DNA of 64,000 bases from Streptomyces poonensis (lineage in GTDB: Bacteria > Actinomycetota > Actinomycetes > Streptomycetales > Streptomycetaceae): assembly GCF_014650915.1 (NCBI RefSeq), contig NZ_BMVW01000017.1, positions 44,552 to 108,551 of the forward strand, read 5' to 3'. Shown here piece by piece: positions 15,884-24,591 of the stretch. The notes under the pieces were generated by a model that searched no databases, had not been told where the DNA came from, and saw nothing but the letters and a program-made list of their open reading frames with translations. Both the position numbers and the translations under genes were made by a program. Every line of letters begins with the position of its first letter. The first letter of the stretch is position 1.

Positions 15884-16782
15884 CCACCAACGCCGTCGAG
15901 AGGACCCGTCCGGTCGCTCCCGCCCCCGCCGCCGAGGAACCGCCGCAGCGCCCGAAGAAGGCCCAGCGCGCCTGGGACGAGGTCCCGCGCTGGCAGATCT
16001 ACCTGCCGCTGGGGATCTACCTCGTCTTCACGCTCGTCCCCTTCTACTGGATCCTGCTGTTCTCGCTGCGCCCGGCCGGCTCGACCTCGCTCGTGCCCTG
16101 GCCGATCACCTTCGAGCACTTCGAGAAGGTGTGGACCGAGCGGAGCTTCGGCACCTACTTCGAGAACAGCGTGTACGTCGGCATCGCCACCCTGGTGATG
16201 ACCACGGTCGTCGCCCTTGCCGGGGGCTACGCCCTCGCCCGCTTCGACTTCAAGATCAAGCGCGGGTTCATGCTGGCGCTGCTGTGCTCGCAGTTCGTGC
16301 CGGGTGCGCTGCTGCTGGTGCCGCTGTTCCAGATCTTCGCCGAGCTCCAGATGATCAACTCGCTGGGCAGCGTCATCATCGCCGAGACGGTCTTCCAGCT
16401 GCCGCTGTCGATGATCCTCCTCAGCAACTTCATCAAGAACGTGCCGTACTCCCTGGAGGAGGCGGCCTGGGTCGACGGCTGCAACCGGTTCAAGGCGTTC
16501 GTCGTGGTGGTGCTGCCCCTGCTGCGGCCCGGTCTGATCGCCGTCGGCTCATTCGCCTTCGTGCACTCCTGGAACCACTTCCTGTTCGCGCTGATGTTCC
16601 TCAGCAACCAGGAGAAGCAGACCATCCCCGTCGGCCTGAACACCCTGCTCAGCGCCGACAGCGTCGACCTGGGCGCGCTCGCCGCGGGCGGCATCATCGC
16701 CGCCGTCCCCGTGGTGATCGTGTTCGCCTTCATCCAGAAGTGGCTGATCACCGGCTTCAGCGCCGGGGCGGTGAAGGGGTGA
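15880..16782 (+). CDS. Sugar ABC transporter permease, CUT1 MalG type
   Basis: A 300-residue permease whose GTG at 15880 overlaps the preceding stop (GTGA). It has a Pro/Ala-rich N-terminus, six membrane segments and an EAA loop reading EEAAWVDGCNRFKAFVVVVLP. It pairs with the gene before it. The stop overlaps or abuts the start of the first pectate lyase gene, so importer and secreted enzymes share one transcript. Confidence 0.9.
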   Translation: MTTNAVERTRPVAPAPAAEEPPQRPKKAQRAWDEVPRWQIYLPLGIYLVFTLVPFYWILLFSLRPAGSTSLVPWPITFEHFEKVWTERSFGTYFENSVYVGIATLVMTTVVALAGGYALARFDFKIKRGFMLALLCSQFVPGALLLVPLFQIFAELQMINSLGSVIIAETVFQLPLSMILLSNFIKNVPYSLEEAAWVDGCNRFKAFVVVVLPLLRPGLIAVGSFAFVHSWNHFLFALMFLSNQEKQTIPVGLNTLLSADSVDLGALAAGGIIAAVPVVIVFAFIQKWLITGFSAGAVKG

Positions 16783-16790
16783 GACAAGGG

Positions 16791-18185
16791 ATGAGAGCAG
16801 GTACGAGAGCAGGCCTGGGAGCACGGAAGAGAGCCGTTCGGATCGGTGCCGTGGCCGGCGTGCTGGGTCTGCTGCTCGGCACCCCGGCCGGGGCGGAGAC
16901 CCGCGCCCCCGGTACCGACGCCGCTTCGGCCGGGGCAGGCACCGCCCCGGCCGCGGCCGGCACCCGCGACATCAGCCGCGAGACGCTCGCCGACGGTGAC
17001 GGCTGGGCCGCCGCCGACGGTGGAACCACGGGGGGTTCCGCCGCCGACGACGCCCACGTCTTCACCGTGCGGACCCGCGCCGAACTCGTCCGCGCCCTCG
17101 ACGGCGGCAGCGACACCCCGAAGATCATCAAGATCGCGGGCGCCATCGACGCCAACACCTCCGACACCGGCCGCCGCCTCGACTGCGAGGACTACGCGAC
17201 CGACGGCTACGACCTGAAGAAGTACCTCGCCGCGTACGACCCGCGCACCTGGGGCTCCGCCAAGCCGAGCGGGGAGCAGGAGGAGGCCCGGCAGGCGTCG
17301 GCCGCGCGCCAGGCCGAGCGGGTCGAGCTGCGGGTCGGGTCCAACACCACCATCGTCGGCGTCGGCGACAAGGCCGTCCTCAAGGGCGCCAGCCTCCAGG
17401 TGCGGGACGCGGACAATGTCATCATCCGCAACATAGAGGTCCGCGACGCCTACGACTGCTTCCCAGTGTGGCAGCCCAACACAGGCGGCCTCGGCGACTG
17501 GAAGACCGCGTACGACACCATCTGGCTGCGCGGCGCCACCCATGTGTGGATCGACCACGTCACCGCCTTCGACAAGGGGCACCTCGACGAGGACGAGCCC
17601 ACGTACTACGGCCGCAACTTCCTCCGCCACGACGGTCTGCTGGACATCACCAACGCCTCCGACCTGGTCACCGTCTCCTGGAGCCGGTTCGCCGACCACG
17701 ACAAGGCGATGCTGATCGGCAACGGCGACACCGCCACCGGCGACCGCGGCAAGCTGCGCGTCACCCTGCACCACAACGAGTTCGAGGGCGTCGTGCAACG
17801 CGCGCCGCGCGTCCGGTTCGGGCAGGTGCACCTCTACAACAACCGTTACGTCGTCCCCGAGGACGCCCACGACTACCGCTACTCGCTCGGCATCTCCACC
17901 GAGTCCGCGGTCTACGCCGAGAACAACGCCTTCATCACCCCCGGCCACGTCGAGGCCGCCGACCTGGTGAAGAGCTGGAACGGCACGGCCCTGCATCAGA
18001 CGGGCACGCTCTTCAACGGCTACCCCGTCGACCTGCTGACCATCTACAACGCGTACAACTCCGGCAGCGAACGCGACCTCACGGCCGACGTCGGCTGGAC
18101 GCCCACGCTGCACGGCGAGATCGACAGCGCCCGGCAGGCGGACCGCGAGGTCGCCCGGAACGCGGGCGCCGGGAGGATCCGATGA
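16791..18185 (+). CDS. Secreted pectate lyase, family PL1
   Basis: A 464-residue protein with a basic N-terminus and a Sec-type signal peptide ending near PAGAETR. The parallel beta-helix core shows the PL1 features NTTIVGVGDKAVLKG, NVIIRNIEVRDAYD, THVWIDHVTAFD, RHDGLLDITNASDLVTVSWSRF and the catalytic region RAPRVRFGQVHLYNN with its essential Arg. It cleaves polygalacturonate by Ca-dependent beta-elimination outside the cell. GTG 16779 (overlapping the permease stop) is an equally possible start. It carries the insert CEDYATDGYDLKKYLAAYDP, shared in form with the lyases at 25457 and 28965. Confidence 0.9.
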   Translation: MRAGTRAGLGARKRAVRIGAVAGVLGLLLGTPAGAETRAPGTDAASAGAGTAPAAAGTRDISRETLADGDGWAAADGGTTGGSAADDAHVFTVRTRAELVRALDGGSDTPKIIKIAGAIDANTSDTGRRLDCEDYATDGYDLKKYLAAYDPRTWGSAKPSGEQEEARQASAARQAERVELRVGSNTTIVGVGDKAVLKGASLQVRDADNVIIRNIEVRDAYDCFPVWQPNTGGLGDWKTAYDTIWLRGATHVWIDHVTAFDKGHLDEDEPTYYGRNFLRHDGLLDITNASDLVTVSWSRFADHDKAMLIGNGDTATGDRGKLRVTLHHNEFEGVVQRAPRVRFGQVHLYNNRYVVPEDAHDYRYSLGISTESAVYAENNAFITPGHVEAADLVKSWNGTALHQTGTLFNGYPVDLLTIYNAYNSGSERDLTADVGWTPTLHGEIDSARQADREVARNAGAGRIR

Positions 18186-19351
18186 CCGCGCACACCACCC
18201 CGTTGCCCGTGGTCCTCGCCGGCGCCCGCGGCCACGGCCACTGGCACCTGGCGAACATCCGCCGCCTGGCGGAGCAGGGCCTCGTACGGCTCGCCGGGAT
18301 CTGCGAGCTGACGCCGCTGACCGCCGAGGAGCTGGGCGACGGCCTCGGCACGCCCGAGCAGTCGTCCGACTTCGGCGCCCTGCTCGACTCGACCGGCGCG
18401 GCGATCGCCGTGATCTGCACGCCCATCCCCACCCACACCGACCTGGCGCTGACCGCCGCCGAGCGGGGCGTGCACCTGCTGCTGGAGAAGCCGCCGGCGC
18501 CGTCGTACGCCGAGTTCCGGCGGATGGCGGACGGGGTCGCGGCGGCCGGGGTGGTCTGCCAGATCGGCTTCCAGTCGCTGGGCTCGCACGCCGTGCCCGC
18601 GATCCGGCGGATGGTCGCCGAGGGCGCGCTCGGCGAGATCACCGGGGTCGGCGGGGCCGGGGCGTGGGCCCGTGACGAGGCGTACTTCCGGCGGGCGCCC
18701 TGGGCGGGCAAGCGCCGCATGGACGGCGTCGACGTGGTCGACGGGGCGCTGACGAACCCCCTGGCGCACGCCGTCGCCACCGCCCTCGCGCTCGACGGGT
18801 CCGTCCACGCGGAGGACGTCACCGGCATCGAGACCGAACTGCTGCGCGCCAACGCCATCGAGTCCGACGACACCTCCTGCGTACGGATCACCACCGCGGC
18901 CGGCGGCCGGATCACCGTCGCCGCCACCCTGTGCGCCGAGCAGCCCGGCGAGCCGTACGTCCTCGTGCACGGCACCAGCGGCCGGATCACCTTCTGGTAC
19001 AAACAGGACCGCGTCCTCGTCCAGCGCGCCGGACACGGCCCCGAGGAGTTCGAGTACGGCCGCACGGACCTGCTGGAGAACCTCGTCGCGCACCTCACCG
19101 ACGGCGCCGAACTGCTCGTCCCGCCCGCCGCGACCGGCGCCTTCATGAAGGTCGTGGAGGCGATCCGGACGGCCCCCGACCCGGGCGCGCTGCCGGAGGA
19201 GGCCTGGCGGTTCGAGCCGGCCGAGTCGGGGGAGACGCGCCGGATCGTCCCCGGCATCGACTCCCTGGTGGCCGAGGCCGCCGACACCCTCGCCCTCTAC
19301 TCCGAGCTGGGCGCCGCCTGGGCGCTCGCGAAGAAGGTGAGCACCTCATGA
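18182..19351 (+). CDS. Gfo/Idh/MocA-family oxidoreductase
   Basis: A 389-residue cytoplasmic protein with an N-terminal Rossmann domain (VVLAGARGHGHWHLANIRRL, then ICTPIPTHTDLALTAAERGVHLLLEKPP, the EKPP catalytic-loop signature) and a C-terminal alpha/beta domain. Such enzymes oxidise or reduce sugars with bound NAD(P). The start overlaps the lyase stop (ATGA). Paired with the PmoA-like gene after it, an arrangement common in actinobacterial sugar loci. The substrate is unknown; a pectin-derived sugar is likely. Confidence 0.88.
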   Translation: MTAHTTPLPVVLAGARGHGHWHLANIRRLAEQGLVRLAGICELTPLTAEELGDGLGTPEQSSDFGALLDSTGAAIAVICTPIPTHTDLALTAAERGVHLLLEKPPAPSYAEFRRMADGVAAAGVVCQIGFQSLGSHAVPAIRRMVAEGALGEITGVGGAGAWARDEAYFRRAPWAGKRRMDGVDVVDGALTNPLAHAVATALALDGSVHAEDVTGIETELLRANAIESDDTSCVRITTAAGGRITVAATLCAEQPGEPYVLVHGTSGRITFWYKQDRVLVQRAGHGPEEFEYGRTDLLENLVAHLTDGAELLVPPAATGAFMKVVEAIRTAPDPGALPEEAWRFEPAESGETRRIVPGIDSLVAEAADTLALYSELGAAWALAKKVSTS

Positions 19352-20190
19352 CAAGCGATCCCCTCGTCCTGCGGGTCGCGGGCCGCCCGGTCGCCCGTTA
19401 CACCACCCGGCCCGAGCTGCCGCCCAAGTCCTCACCGCGCCCCTACCTGCACCCGGTCACCACCCTCGCGGGCACCGCCGTCACCGAGCTGGCGCCCGCG
19501 GACCACCTGCACCACCTCGGCGTCGGTGTCGCCGTTCCCGACGTCGAGGGGCACAACTTCTGGGGCGGGCGCACCTTCGTCCGTGGCCAGGGCCCCACCG
19601 AGCTCGACAACCACGGCACCCAGCGGCACCTGTCCTTCCAGCTGAGCGACCCCGACGGCTTCGTGGAGGAACTGTCCTGGACGGCCGCGGGCGGCGAGCT
19701 GCTGCGGGAGCGCCGGACCGTCGCGGCCACCGAACTCACCGGCGCCGCCTGGGCGCTGGACTTCACGTTCTCGCTCACCAACACCACCGACGGCCCGCTG
19801 ACGATCGGCAGCCCGGCCACCAACGGGCGCCCCGGCGCGGCGTACGGCGGCTTCTTCTGGCGGGCCCGCAAGGAGGAGGCGGCGCCGCTCGTGTTCACCC
19901 CCGGCAGGGAGGGCGAGGCGGAGGTGCACGGCACCCGCGCCGACTGGCTCGCCCTCGCGGGCTCGGACTGGACCCTCGTGTTCAGCGGGGCGACCGACGA
20001 GACCCGCGAGGACCCGTGGTTCGTCCGGGCCGAGGAGTACCCGGGCGTCGGCTCGTCCCTCGCCCACGAGGAGCGGCTGCCGATCGAGCCGGGCGACACC
20101 CTCGTACGGCGGATCGTGACCGTCGTCGCCGACGGCGTCCTCGACCGGAGCGAGGCGGCGGCGCTGGTACGGAAGGCGGTGAACGCATGA
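19348..20190 (+). CDS. PmoA-like protein (DUF6807 family)
   Basis: A 280-residue protein of the family often labelled methane oxygenase PmoA, which has nothing to do with methane oxidation here. Recognisable segments are RPYLHPVTTLAGTAVTE, DHLHHLGVGVAVPDV (an HxHHxG motif), NFWGGRTFVRGQG and a beta-sandwich-like C-terminus. No signal peptide. Members usually sit next to Gfo/Idh dehydrogenases and glycosidases, as here, and are presumed to act on sugars. Coupled at both ends by ATGA overlaps. Confidence 0.82.
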   Translation: MTSDPLVLRVAGRPVARYTTRPELPPKSSPRPYLHPVTTLAGTAVTELAPADHLHHLGVGVAVPDVEGHNFWGGRTFVRGQGPTELDNHGTQRHLSFQLSDPDGFVEELSWTAAGGELLRERRTVAATELTGAAWALDFTFSLTNTTDGPLTIGSPATNGRPGAAYGGFFWRARKEEAAPLVFTPGREGEAEVHGTRADWLALAGSDWTLVFSGATDETREDPWFVRAEEYPGVGSSLAHEERLPIEPGDTLVRRIVTVVADGVLDRSEAAALVRKAVNA

Positions 20191-21758
20191 GCGTGTCCTC
20201 GCCCCTCGAGGGCTCGGCCGCCTTCAGCGCCGATCTCGGCGACGGCACCTACCGCAACCCGGTCCTCGACGCCGACTGGTCCGACCCGGACGTCGTGCGC
20301 GTCGGTGACGACTTCTACCTGACGGCCTCCAGTTTCGGCCGTGTTCCGGGACTGCCCCTCCTGCACTCCCGCGATCTGGTCAACTGGACGCTCGTCGGGC
20401 ACGCGCTCGACCGGCTGGAGCCCGCGGCCGAGTTCCGCGTCCCACGGCACGACTGCGGGGTGTGGGCACCCTCGCTGCGCCACCACGACGACCGATTCTG
20501 GATCTTCTGGGGCGATCCGGATCACGGTATCTTCCAGATCAACGCACCGGAGATCCGCGGCCCGTGGACCCGGCCGCACCTGCTCAAGGCGGGCAAGGGG
20601 CTGATCGACGCCTGCCCGCTGTGGGACGAGGAGACCGGCGAGGCCTATCTTGTGCACGCCTGGGCCAAGTCCCGCTCCGGGATCAAGAACCGCCTGACCG
20701 GGCACCGGATGCGCCCGGACGGCACCGAACTGCTCGACGAGGGCAAGGTGATCGTGGACGCGGACCGCATCCCGGGCTGGTTCACGCTCGAAGGGCCGAA
20801 GCTGTACCGGCACGACGGCTGGTTCTGGATCCTCGCGCCCGCCGGGGGAGTGGAGACCGGCTGGCAGGGCGCCTTCCGCTCGCGGGAGTTCTTCGGGCCG
20901 TACGAGGAGCGGGTCGTCCTGGAGCAGGGCGACACCGACGTCAACGGCCCCCACCAGGGCGGCTGGGTGCGCACGGCGGCCGGCGAGGACTGGTTCCTGC
21001 ACTTCCAGCAGCGGGGCGCGTACGGGCGGGTGGTGCATCTCCAGCCGATGCGCTGGGACGGTGACGGGGGCTGGCCGGTGATGGGCGACGACGGCACCCC
21101 GGTGACCGTCCACCGCAAGCCCGCCCTGCCCCCGCAGCCCCCCGCCGCACCCGCCACCGACGACGGCTTCCCCGGCGGTCGGTACGGCCGTCAGTGGCAG
21201 TGGACCGCCAACCCGGAGGACGGCTGGGCCACCCGGCACTCGGCCGACGGACTGCGCCTGACCTGCGTACGGACCGCCGACGCACACGACCCGCGCAAGC
21301 TGCCGAACGTGCTCACCCAGCGGCTGCCCGGCATCCCGGCCACCGTCGAGGTGGAGCTGGAGCTGAACAGCGAGGAGCCGGGCGCGAAGGCCGGTCTCGT
21401 CGTCCTCGGTGACGCGTTCTCCTGGATCGGACTGGAGCGGGGCGACGACGGGACCGTACGGCTCGTGCACCGGTTCGGCGAGGGCGTCGCCGAGCGCGAG
21501 AGGGACGCCGCGCCCGCGCAGCCGGCCCCCGAGGGGCGGGCCCGGCTGCGGATCGACACCGGCGCCGGGGCGCGCTGCCGCTTCTCGTACGACACCGGGG
21601 GCGGCCCGCAGGCCTCGGGACAGGTCTTCGCCGCCACGCCCTGGCGCTGGGTCGGCGCCCTGCTCGGCCTGTTCGCGGTCGCGCCCACCGGCGGGGGAGA
21701 CGCCGGAGCGGCCACGTTCGGGCAGTTCCGCATCACCGCACGCACGACGACGCCCTGA
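20187..21758 (+). CDS. Glycoside hydrolase family 43 (arabinofuranosidase/xylosidase type), cytoplasmic
   Basis: A 523-residue enzyme. The N-terminal five-blade propeller (about 20-310) starts with NPVLDADWSDPDVVRVGDDFYLTASSF, containing the general-base Asp. The pKa-modulating Asp is in ACPLWDEETGEAYLVHAW, and the general-acid Glu in FTLEGPKLYRHDGWFWILAP. The C-terminal beta-sandwich (about 330-523) is the GH43_C2/DUF1349-like domain. No signal peptide, so it should act on imported oligosaccharides. Activity on arabino- or xylo-oligosaccharides is likely. ATGA overlap with the previous gene; last of that coupled run. Confidence 0.9.
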   Translation: MSVSSPLEGSAAFSADLGDGTYRNPVLDADWSDPDVVRVGDDFYLTASSFGRVPGLPLLHSRDLVNWTLVGHALDRLEPAAEFRVPRHDCGVWAPSLRHHDDRFWIFWGDPDHGIFQINAPEIRGPWTRPHLLKAGKGLIDACPLWDEETGEAYLVHAWAKSRSGIKNRLTGHRMRPDGTELLDEGKVIVDADRIPGWFTLEGPKLYRHDGWFWILAPAGGVETGWQGAFRSREFFGPYEERVVLEQGDTDVNGPHQGGWVRTAAGEDWFLHFQQRGAYGRVVHLQPMRWDGDGGWPVMGDDGTPVTVHRKPALPPQPPAAPATDDGFPGGRYGRQWQWTANPEDGWATRHSADGLRLTCVRTADAHDPRKLPNVLTQRLPGIPATVEVELELNSEEPGAKAGLVVLGDAFSWIGLERGDDGTVRLVHRFGEGVAERERDAAPAQPAPEGRARLRIDTGAGARCRFSYDTGGGPQASGQVFAATPWRWVGALLGLFAVAPTGGGDAGAATFGQFRITARTTTP

Positions 21759-21803
21759 CGACCGTCACCTCCACTCCACCCCTGAAGCCTGTTGGGAGCC
21801 GCA

Positions 21804-22892
21804 ATGACGCAATCGCGCAGCACGCGCCCGTCGCGCCCGGGTACGAAGCAGGGTTCCCGGCCGGGCCCCGGCCGGTCCCTGATCACGGTCACCGCGCTGG
21901 TGGCCTCGCTGGGACTCGGCGCGCTCGCCCCGGCCGACGCGGCCGAGGCCGCGGCACCCGGGAGAACCTGGAGCGACAAGGCCCACGGCTTCGCCTCGCT
22001 CGCCGGCGGCACCACGGGCGGCGCGGGCGGGAAGGTGGTGACCGTCACCGACCAGGCGTCCCTGGCGAAGTACGCGGCCGCCGAGGAGCCGTATGTCATC
22101 CGGGTCTCCGGCTCGATCGACGTCGAGCCGTTCGGCTCGGAGATCGTGGTGGCCTCGGACAAGACGATCGTCGGCGTCGGCGACACCGGCGAGATCGTGC
22201 ACGGCGAGCTCAACCTGAAGTCCGGCACGAGCAACGTCATCATCCGCAACCTGACGATCCGGGACAGCTACGTCGAGGGCGACTGGGACGGCAAGACCAC
22301 CGACTTCGACGCGATCCAGATGGACACCGTCGACCATGTGTGGATCGACCACAACCGGTTCGAGCACATGGGCGACGGACTGCTCGACATCCGCAAGGAC
22401 AGCCGGTACGTCACCGTCTCGTACAACCAGTTCAAGAACCACAACAAGGCCGTGGGCATCGGCTGGACCACCAACGTCCGGACCGAGATCACCATCGACC
22501 ACAACTGGTTCACCGGCACCAAGCAGCGCAACCCCTCCGCGGACAACTGCGCCTACGCCCACCTCTACAACAACTACCTGTCGGCCCAGGTCGTGGACGG
22601 CGACCCCACCTGGACGTACGGCAACTGGGCCCGCGGCGCGACCCGGATGGTCATCGAGAACAGCTACTACGACGGCGTCCAGCACCCGCACCAGGCCGAC
22701 GCGACCGCCGAACTGGTGGAGCGCGGGTCGATCCTCAGAAACACGACCGGCCGGCACGACGAGTGGGGCACCGCCTTCGACCCGAAGGACTTCTACACCT
22801 ACCGCAAGGACCCGGCCGCGGCCGTGCCCGCGCTGGTGACCCGCTTCTCCGGGCCGCAGAAGACGATCGGCGGGCGCCCCGCGCACCACTGA
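21804..22892 (+). CDS. Secreted pectate lyase-like protein, family PL1 (divergent subgroup)
   Basis: ATG 21804 with GGGAG upstream gives 362 residues with a signal peptide (LITVTALVASLGLGALAPADAAEA). The beta-helix shows GFASLAGGTTGGAGG, KTIVGVGDTGEI, NVIIRNLTIRDSYVEGDWDGK, DHVWIDHNRFEHMGDGLLDI and YVTVSYNQFKNHNKAVGIGW. The region equivalent to RxPxxRxG in typical PL1 enzymes reads QRNPSADNCAYAHLYNN. One Arg of the pair is kept and the second is replaced, as in the pectin-lyase-like subgroup. It may therefore differ in substrate (methylated pectin or rhamnogalacturonan) from the other three PL1 proteins here. Confidence 0.85.
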   Translation: MTQSRSTRPSRPGTKQGSRPGPGRSLITVTALVASLGLGALAPADAAEAAAPGRTWSDKAHGFASLAGGTTGGAGGKVVTVTDQASLAKYAAAEEPYVIRVSGSIDVEPFGSEIVVASDKTIVGVGDTGEIVHGELNLKSGTSNVIIRNLTIRDSYVEGDWDGKTTDFDAIQMDTVDHVWIDHNRFEHMGDGLLDIRKDSRYVTVSYNQFKNHNKAVGIGWTTNVRTEITIDHNWFTGTKQRNPSADNCAYAHLYNNYLSAQVVDGDPTWTYGNWARGATRMVIENSYYDGVQHPHQADATAELVERGSILRNTTGRHDEWGTAFDPKDFYTYRKDPAAAVPALVTRFSGPQKTIGGRPAHH

Positions 22893-22910
22893 CGCTCCCT
22901 GGTCCCGGCC

Positions 22911-23028
22911 CCATGTGGTCCACCCCCATGTGGTCGGCCCCCACGTGGTCCACCCCCACATGGCGCACACCCATAGAGCACCCCCACACAGCACATCCCC
23001 ACGCAGTACGACCCCACACAGCACACTC
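22911..23028. repeat. Degenerate 15-bp tandem repeat upstream of the sugar-binding protein gene
   Basis: About eight units start with CCA: CCATGTGGTCCACCC, CCATGTGGTCGGCCC, CCACGTGGTCCACCC, CCACATGGCGCACAC, one 13-base unit, then CCACACAGCACATCC, CCACGCAGTACGACC and CCACACAGCACACTC. The first four are close copies, the rest decay. The array fills the gap between the PL1 stop (22892) and the binding-protein start (23090). In one frame it is open and would read as Met/Thr-Trp-Ser pentapeptides; this is not thought to be a gene. Confidence 0.75.
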
Positions 23029-23089
23029 CCTGGTCAGCCCCCCACAACGTCACACACCCTCGTTGGATCCAGAAGAAGAGAGCCGACCA

Positions 23090-24454
23090 ATGAAGATCAG
23101 CATTCTCAGGAACAGCCGGGGCGCGAGCCGCACACCGGCCGCCCTCGCTCTGGGCGCCGCCCTCGCGCTGACCCTCACCGCCTGCGGTGACGACGGCAGC
23201 GGCGCGGCGGGTGACGACGGCGCCGAGGGCAGCGGCACGGGCAAGATCGTCTTCTGGGACAACAACGGCGGTGTGCGCACCGACATCTGGAAGGAGATCA
23301 TCGCCGACTTCGAGAAGGCGAACCCGGACATCGACGTCGAGTACGTCGGTGTCGCCTCCACCGAGTACCAGTCCAAGGTCGACACTGCCATCCAGGGCGG
23401 CGGGCTGCCGGACGTCGGCGGCGTCGGCGCGGCCATGGCCGCCGGTATCGCGGCCCAGAACGCGCTGGAGCCGCTGCAGGACCGTCTCGCCGAGTCCTCG
23501 CTCGACGGCAAGCTCAACGAGAGCATGATCGAGTCGCTGAAGGCGGCCGGCGGCTCCGAGGAGGACCTGTACTCGATACCGACCTCGGCCAACAACGGTG
23601 TGCTCTACTACCGCACCGACCTGTTCGAGAAGGAAGGCCTGAAGGAGCCGTCCACCTGGGACGCGTTCTACGAGGCGGCCGAGAAGCTCACCGACGCCAA
23701 GAACAACGCCTTCGGCTACACCATCCGCGGCGGCGCGGGCTCCATCGCGCAGGCGCTGGACGCGATGTACGGGCAGTCCGGGATCACCTCGTTCTGGGAC
23801 GAGAGCGGTGAGAAGACCACCCTCAACGACCCGAAGAACGTCGAGGCCCTGGAGAAGTACGCGGCCCTCTACAAGAAGACCACCCCGTCCGCCGACCTCA
23901 ACAACGACTTCACCAAGATGGTCGCCCAGTACGACTCGGGCACCATCGGCATGCTCAACCACAACCTGGGTTCCTACCAGGACCACGTGAAGGCGTTCGG
24001 CGCCGACAAGTTCCGCGGCATCCCGCAGCCCACCGGCCCCGGCGGCAAGCGCGTCCAGGTCTCCAACCCGGTCGACGGCCTCGGTATCTACAAGACCTCC
24101 GAGAACAAGGAGGCCGCCTGGAAGTTCATCGAGTTCGCCGCGGGCCACGAGGCCAACTCGAAGTTCAACGAGTCGGCGGGCCAGGTCCCGGCGAACACCG
24201 AGGCCGCGAAGGACGAGTGGATCACCAAGGCCGAGCCGACCAAGCTCGCCGCGGACGCCCTCAGCGACGGCTCCACCACCATCGTCCAGCTCCCGTACTA
24301 CCTGCCGGACTGGAACACCCTGTCCAAGACCGACAACGAGCCCAACTTCCAGAAGGTCCTGCTCGGCGACATGAGCGCCAAGGACTTCCTGGACACGATG
24401 GCCGACCAGCTCAACGAGGCGCAGGCGGAGTGGAACGAGCAGAAGAAGGGCTGA
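23090..24454 (+). CDS. Sugar-binding lipoprotein of an ABC importer
   Basis: A 454-residue family-1 binding protein with a lipoprotein signal ending in LTLTAC, a Gly/Asp/Ser linker and the first strand GKIVFWDNNGGVRTDIWKEI. It has no own permeases next to it and most likely serves the permeases at 14948 and 15880, in the same orientation 6.3 kb upstream, with lyases and sugar enzymes inserted between. A strong hairpin follows, which is typical for a highly expressed binding-protein gene. Confidence 0.9.
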   Translation: MKISILRNSRGASRTPAALALGAALALTLTACGDDGSGAAGDDGAEGSGTGKIVFWDNNGGVRTDIWKEIIADFEKANPDIDVEYVGVASTEYQSKVDTAIQGGGLPDVGGVGAAMAAGIAAQNALEPLQDRLAESSLDGKLNESMIESLKAAGGSEEDLYSIPTSANNGVLYYRTDLFEKEGLKEPSTWDAFYEAAEKLTDAKNNAFGYTIRGGAGSIAQALDAMYGQSGITSFWDESGEKTTLNDPKNVEALEKYAALYKKTTPSADLNNDFTKMVAQYDSGTIGMLNHNLGSYQDHVKAFGADKFRGIPQPTGPGGKRVQVSNPVDGLGIYKTSENKEAAWKFIEFAAGHEANSKFNESAGQVPANTEAAKDEWITKAEPTKLAADALSDGSTTIVQLPYYLPDWNTLSKTDNEPNFQKVLLGDMSAKDFLDTMADQLNEAQAEWNEQKKG

Positions 24455-24476
24455 CCTGACGCCCGTCACTGATCGA

Positions 24477-24515
24477 GGGCCGGCGGCGTCCACACGTCGC
24501 GCCAGCCGCCGGCCC
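24477..24515 (+). terminator. Terminator hairpin after the sugar-binding protein gene
   Basis: GGGCCGGCGGC at 24477-24487 pairs with GCCGCCGGCCC at 24505-24515 around a 17-base loop, 22 bases after the stop codon. Confidence 0.75.
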
Positions 24516-24591
24516 TTCACCTCCCCGCCCCGCCGTACCCCACCCCCCACGTCCGGAAGGCCCCTGTTCCTGTTCCGAAAGGCACACCGTC

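Noticed and set aside
16779..16790. GTG start for the first PL1 lyase
   Set aside because: Possible, since it overlaps the permease stop, but ATG 16791 gives an equally good signal peptide. Kept as an alternative in the gene entry.
22911..23028. CRISPR-like array
   Set aside because: Units are contiguous 13-15-mers without spacers and with gradual decay, so this is a minisatellite. No cas genes are present.
22340..23089. Frame running from the PL1 gene through the 15-bp repeats into the binding-protein gene
   Set aside because: It is out of frame with the PL1 protein and becomes meaningful only at the lipoprotein signal at 23090. The repeat-encoded Trp/Ser/Pro peptides have no start or export logic.
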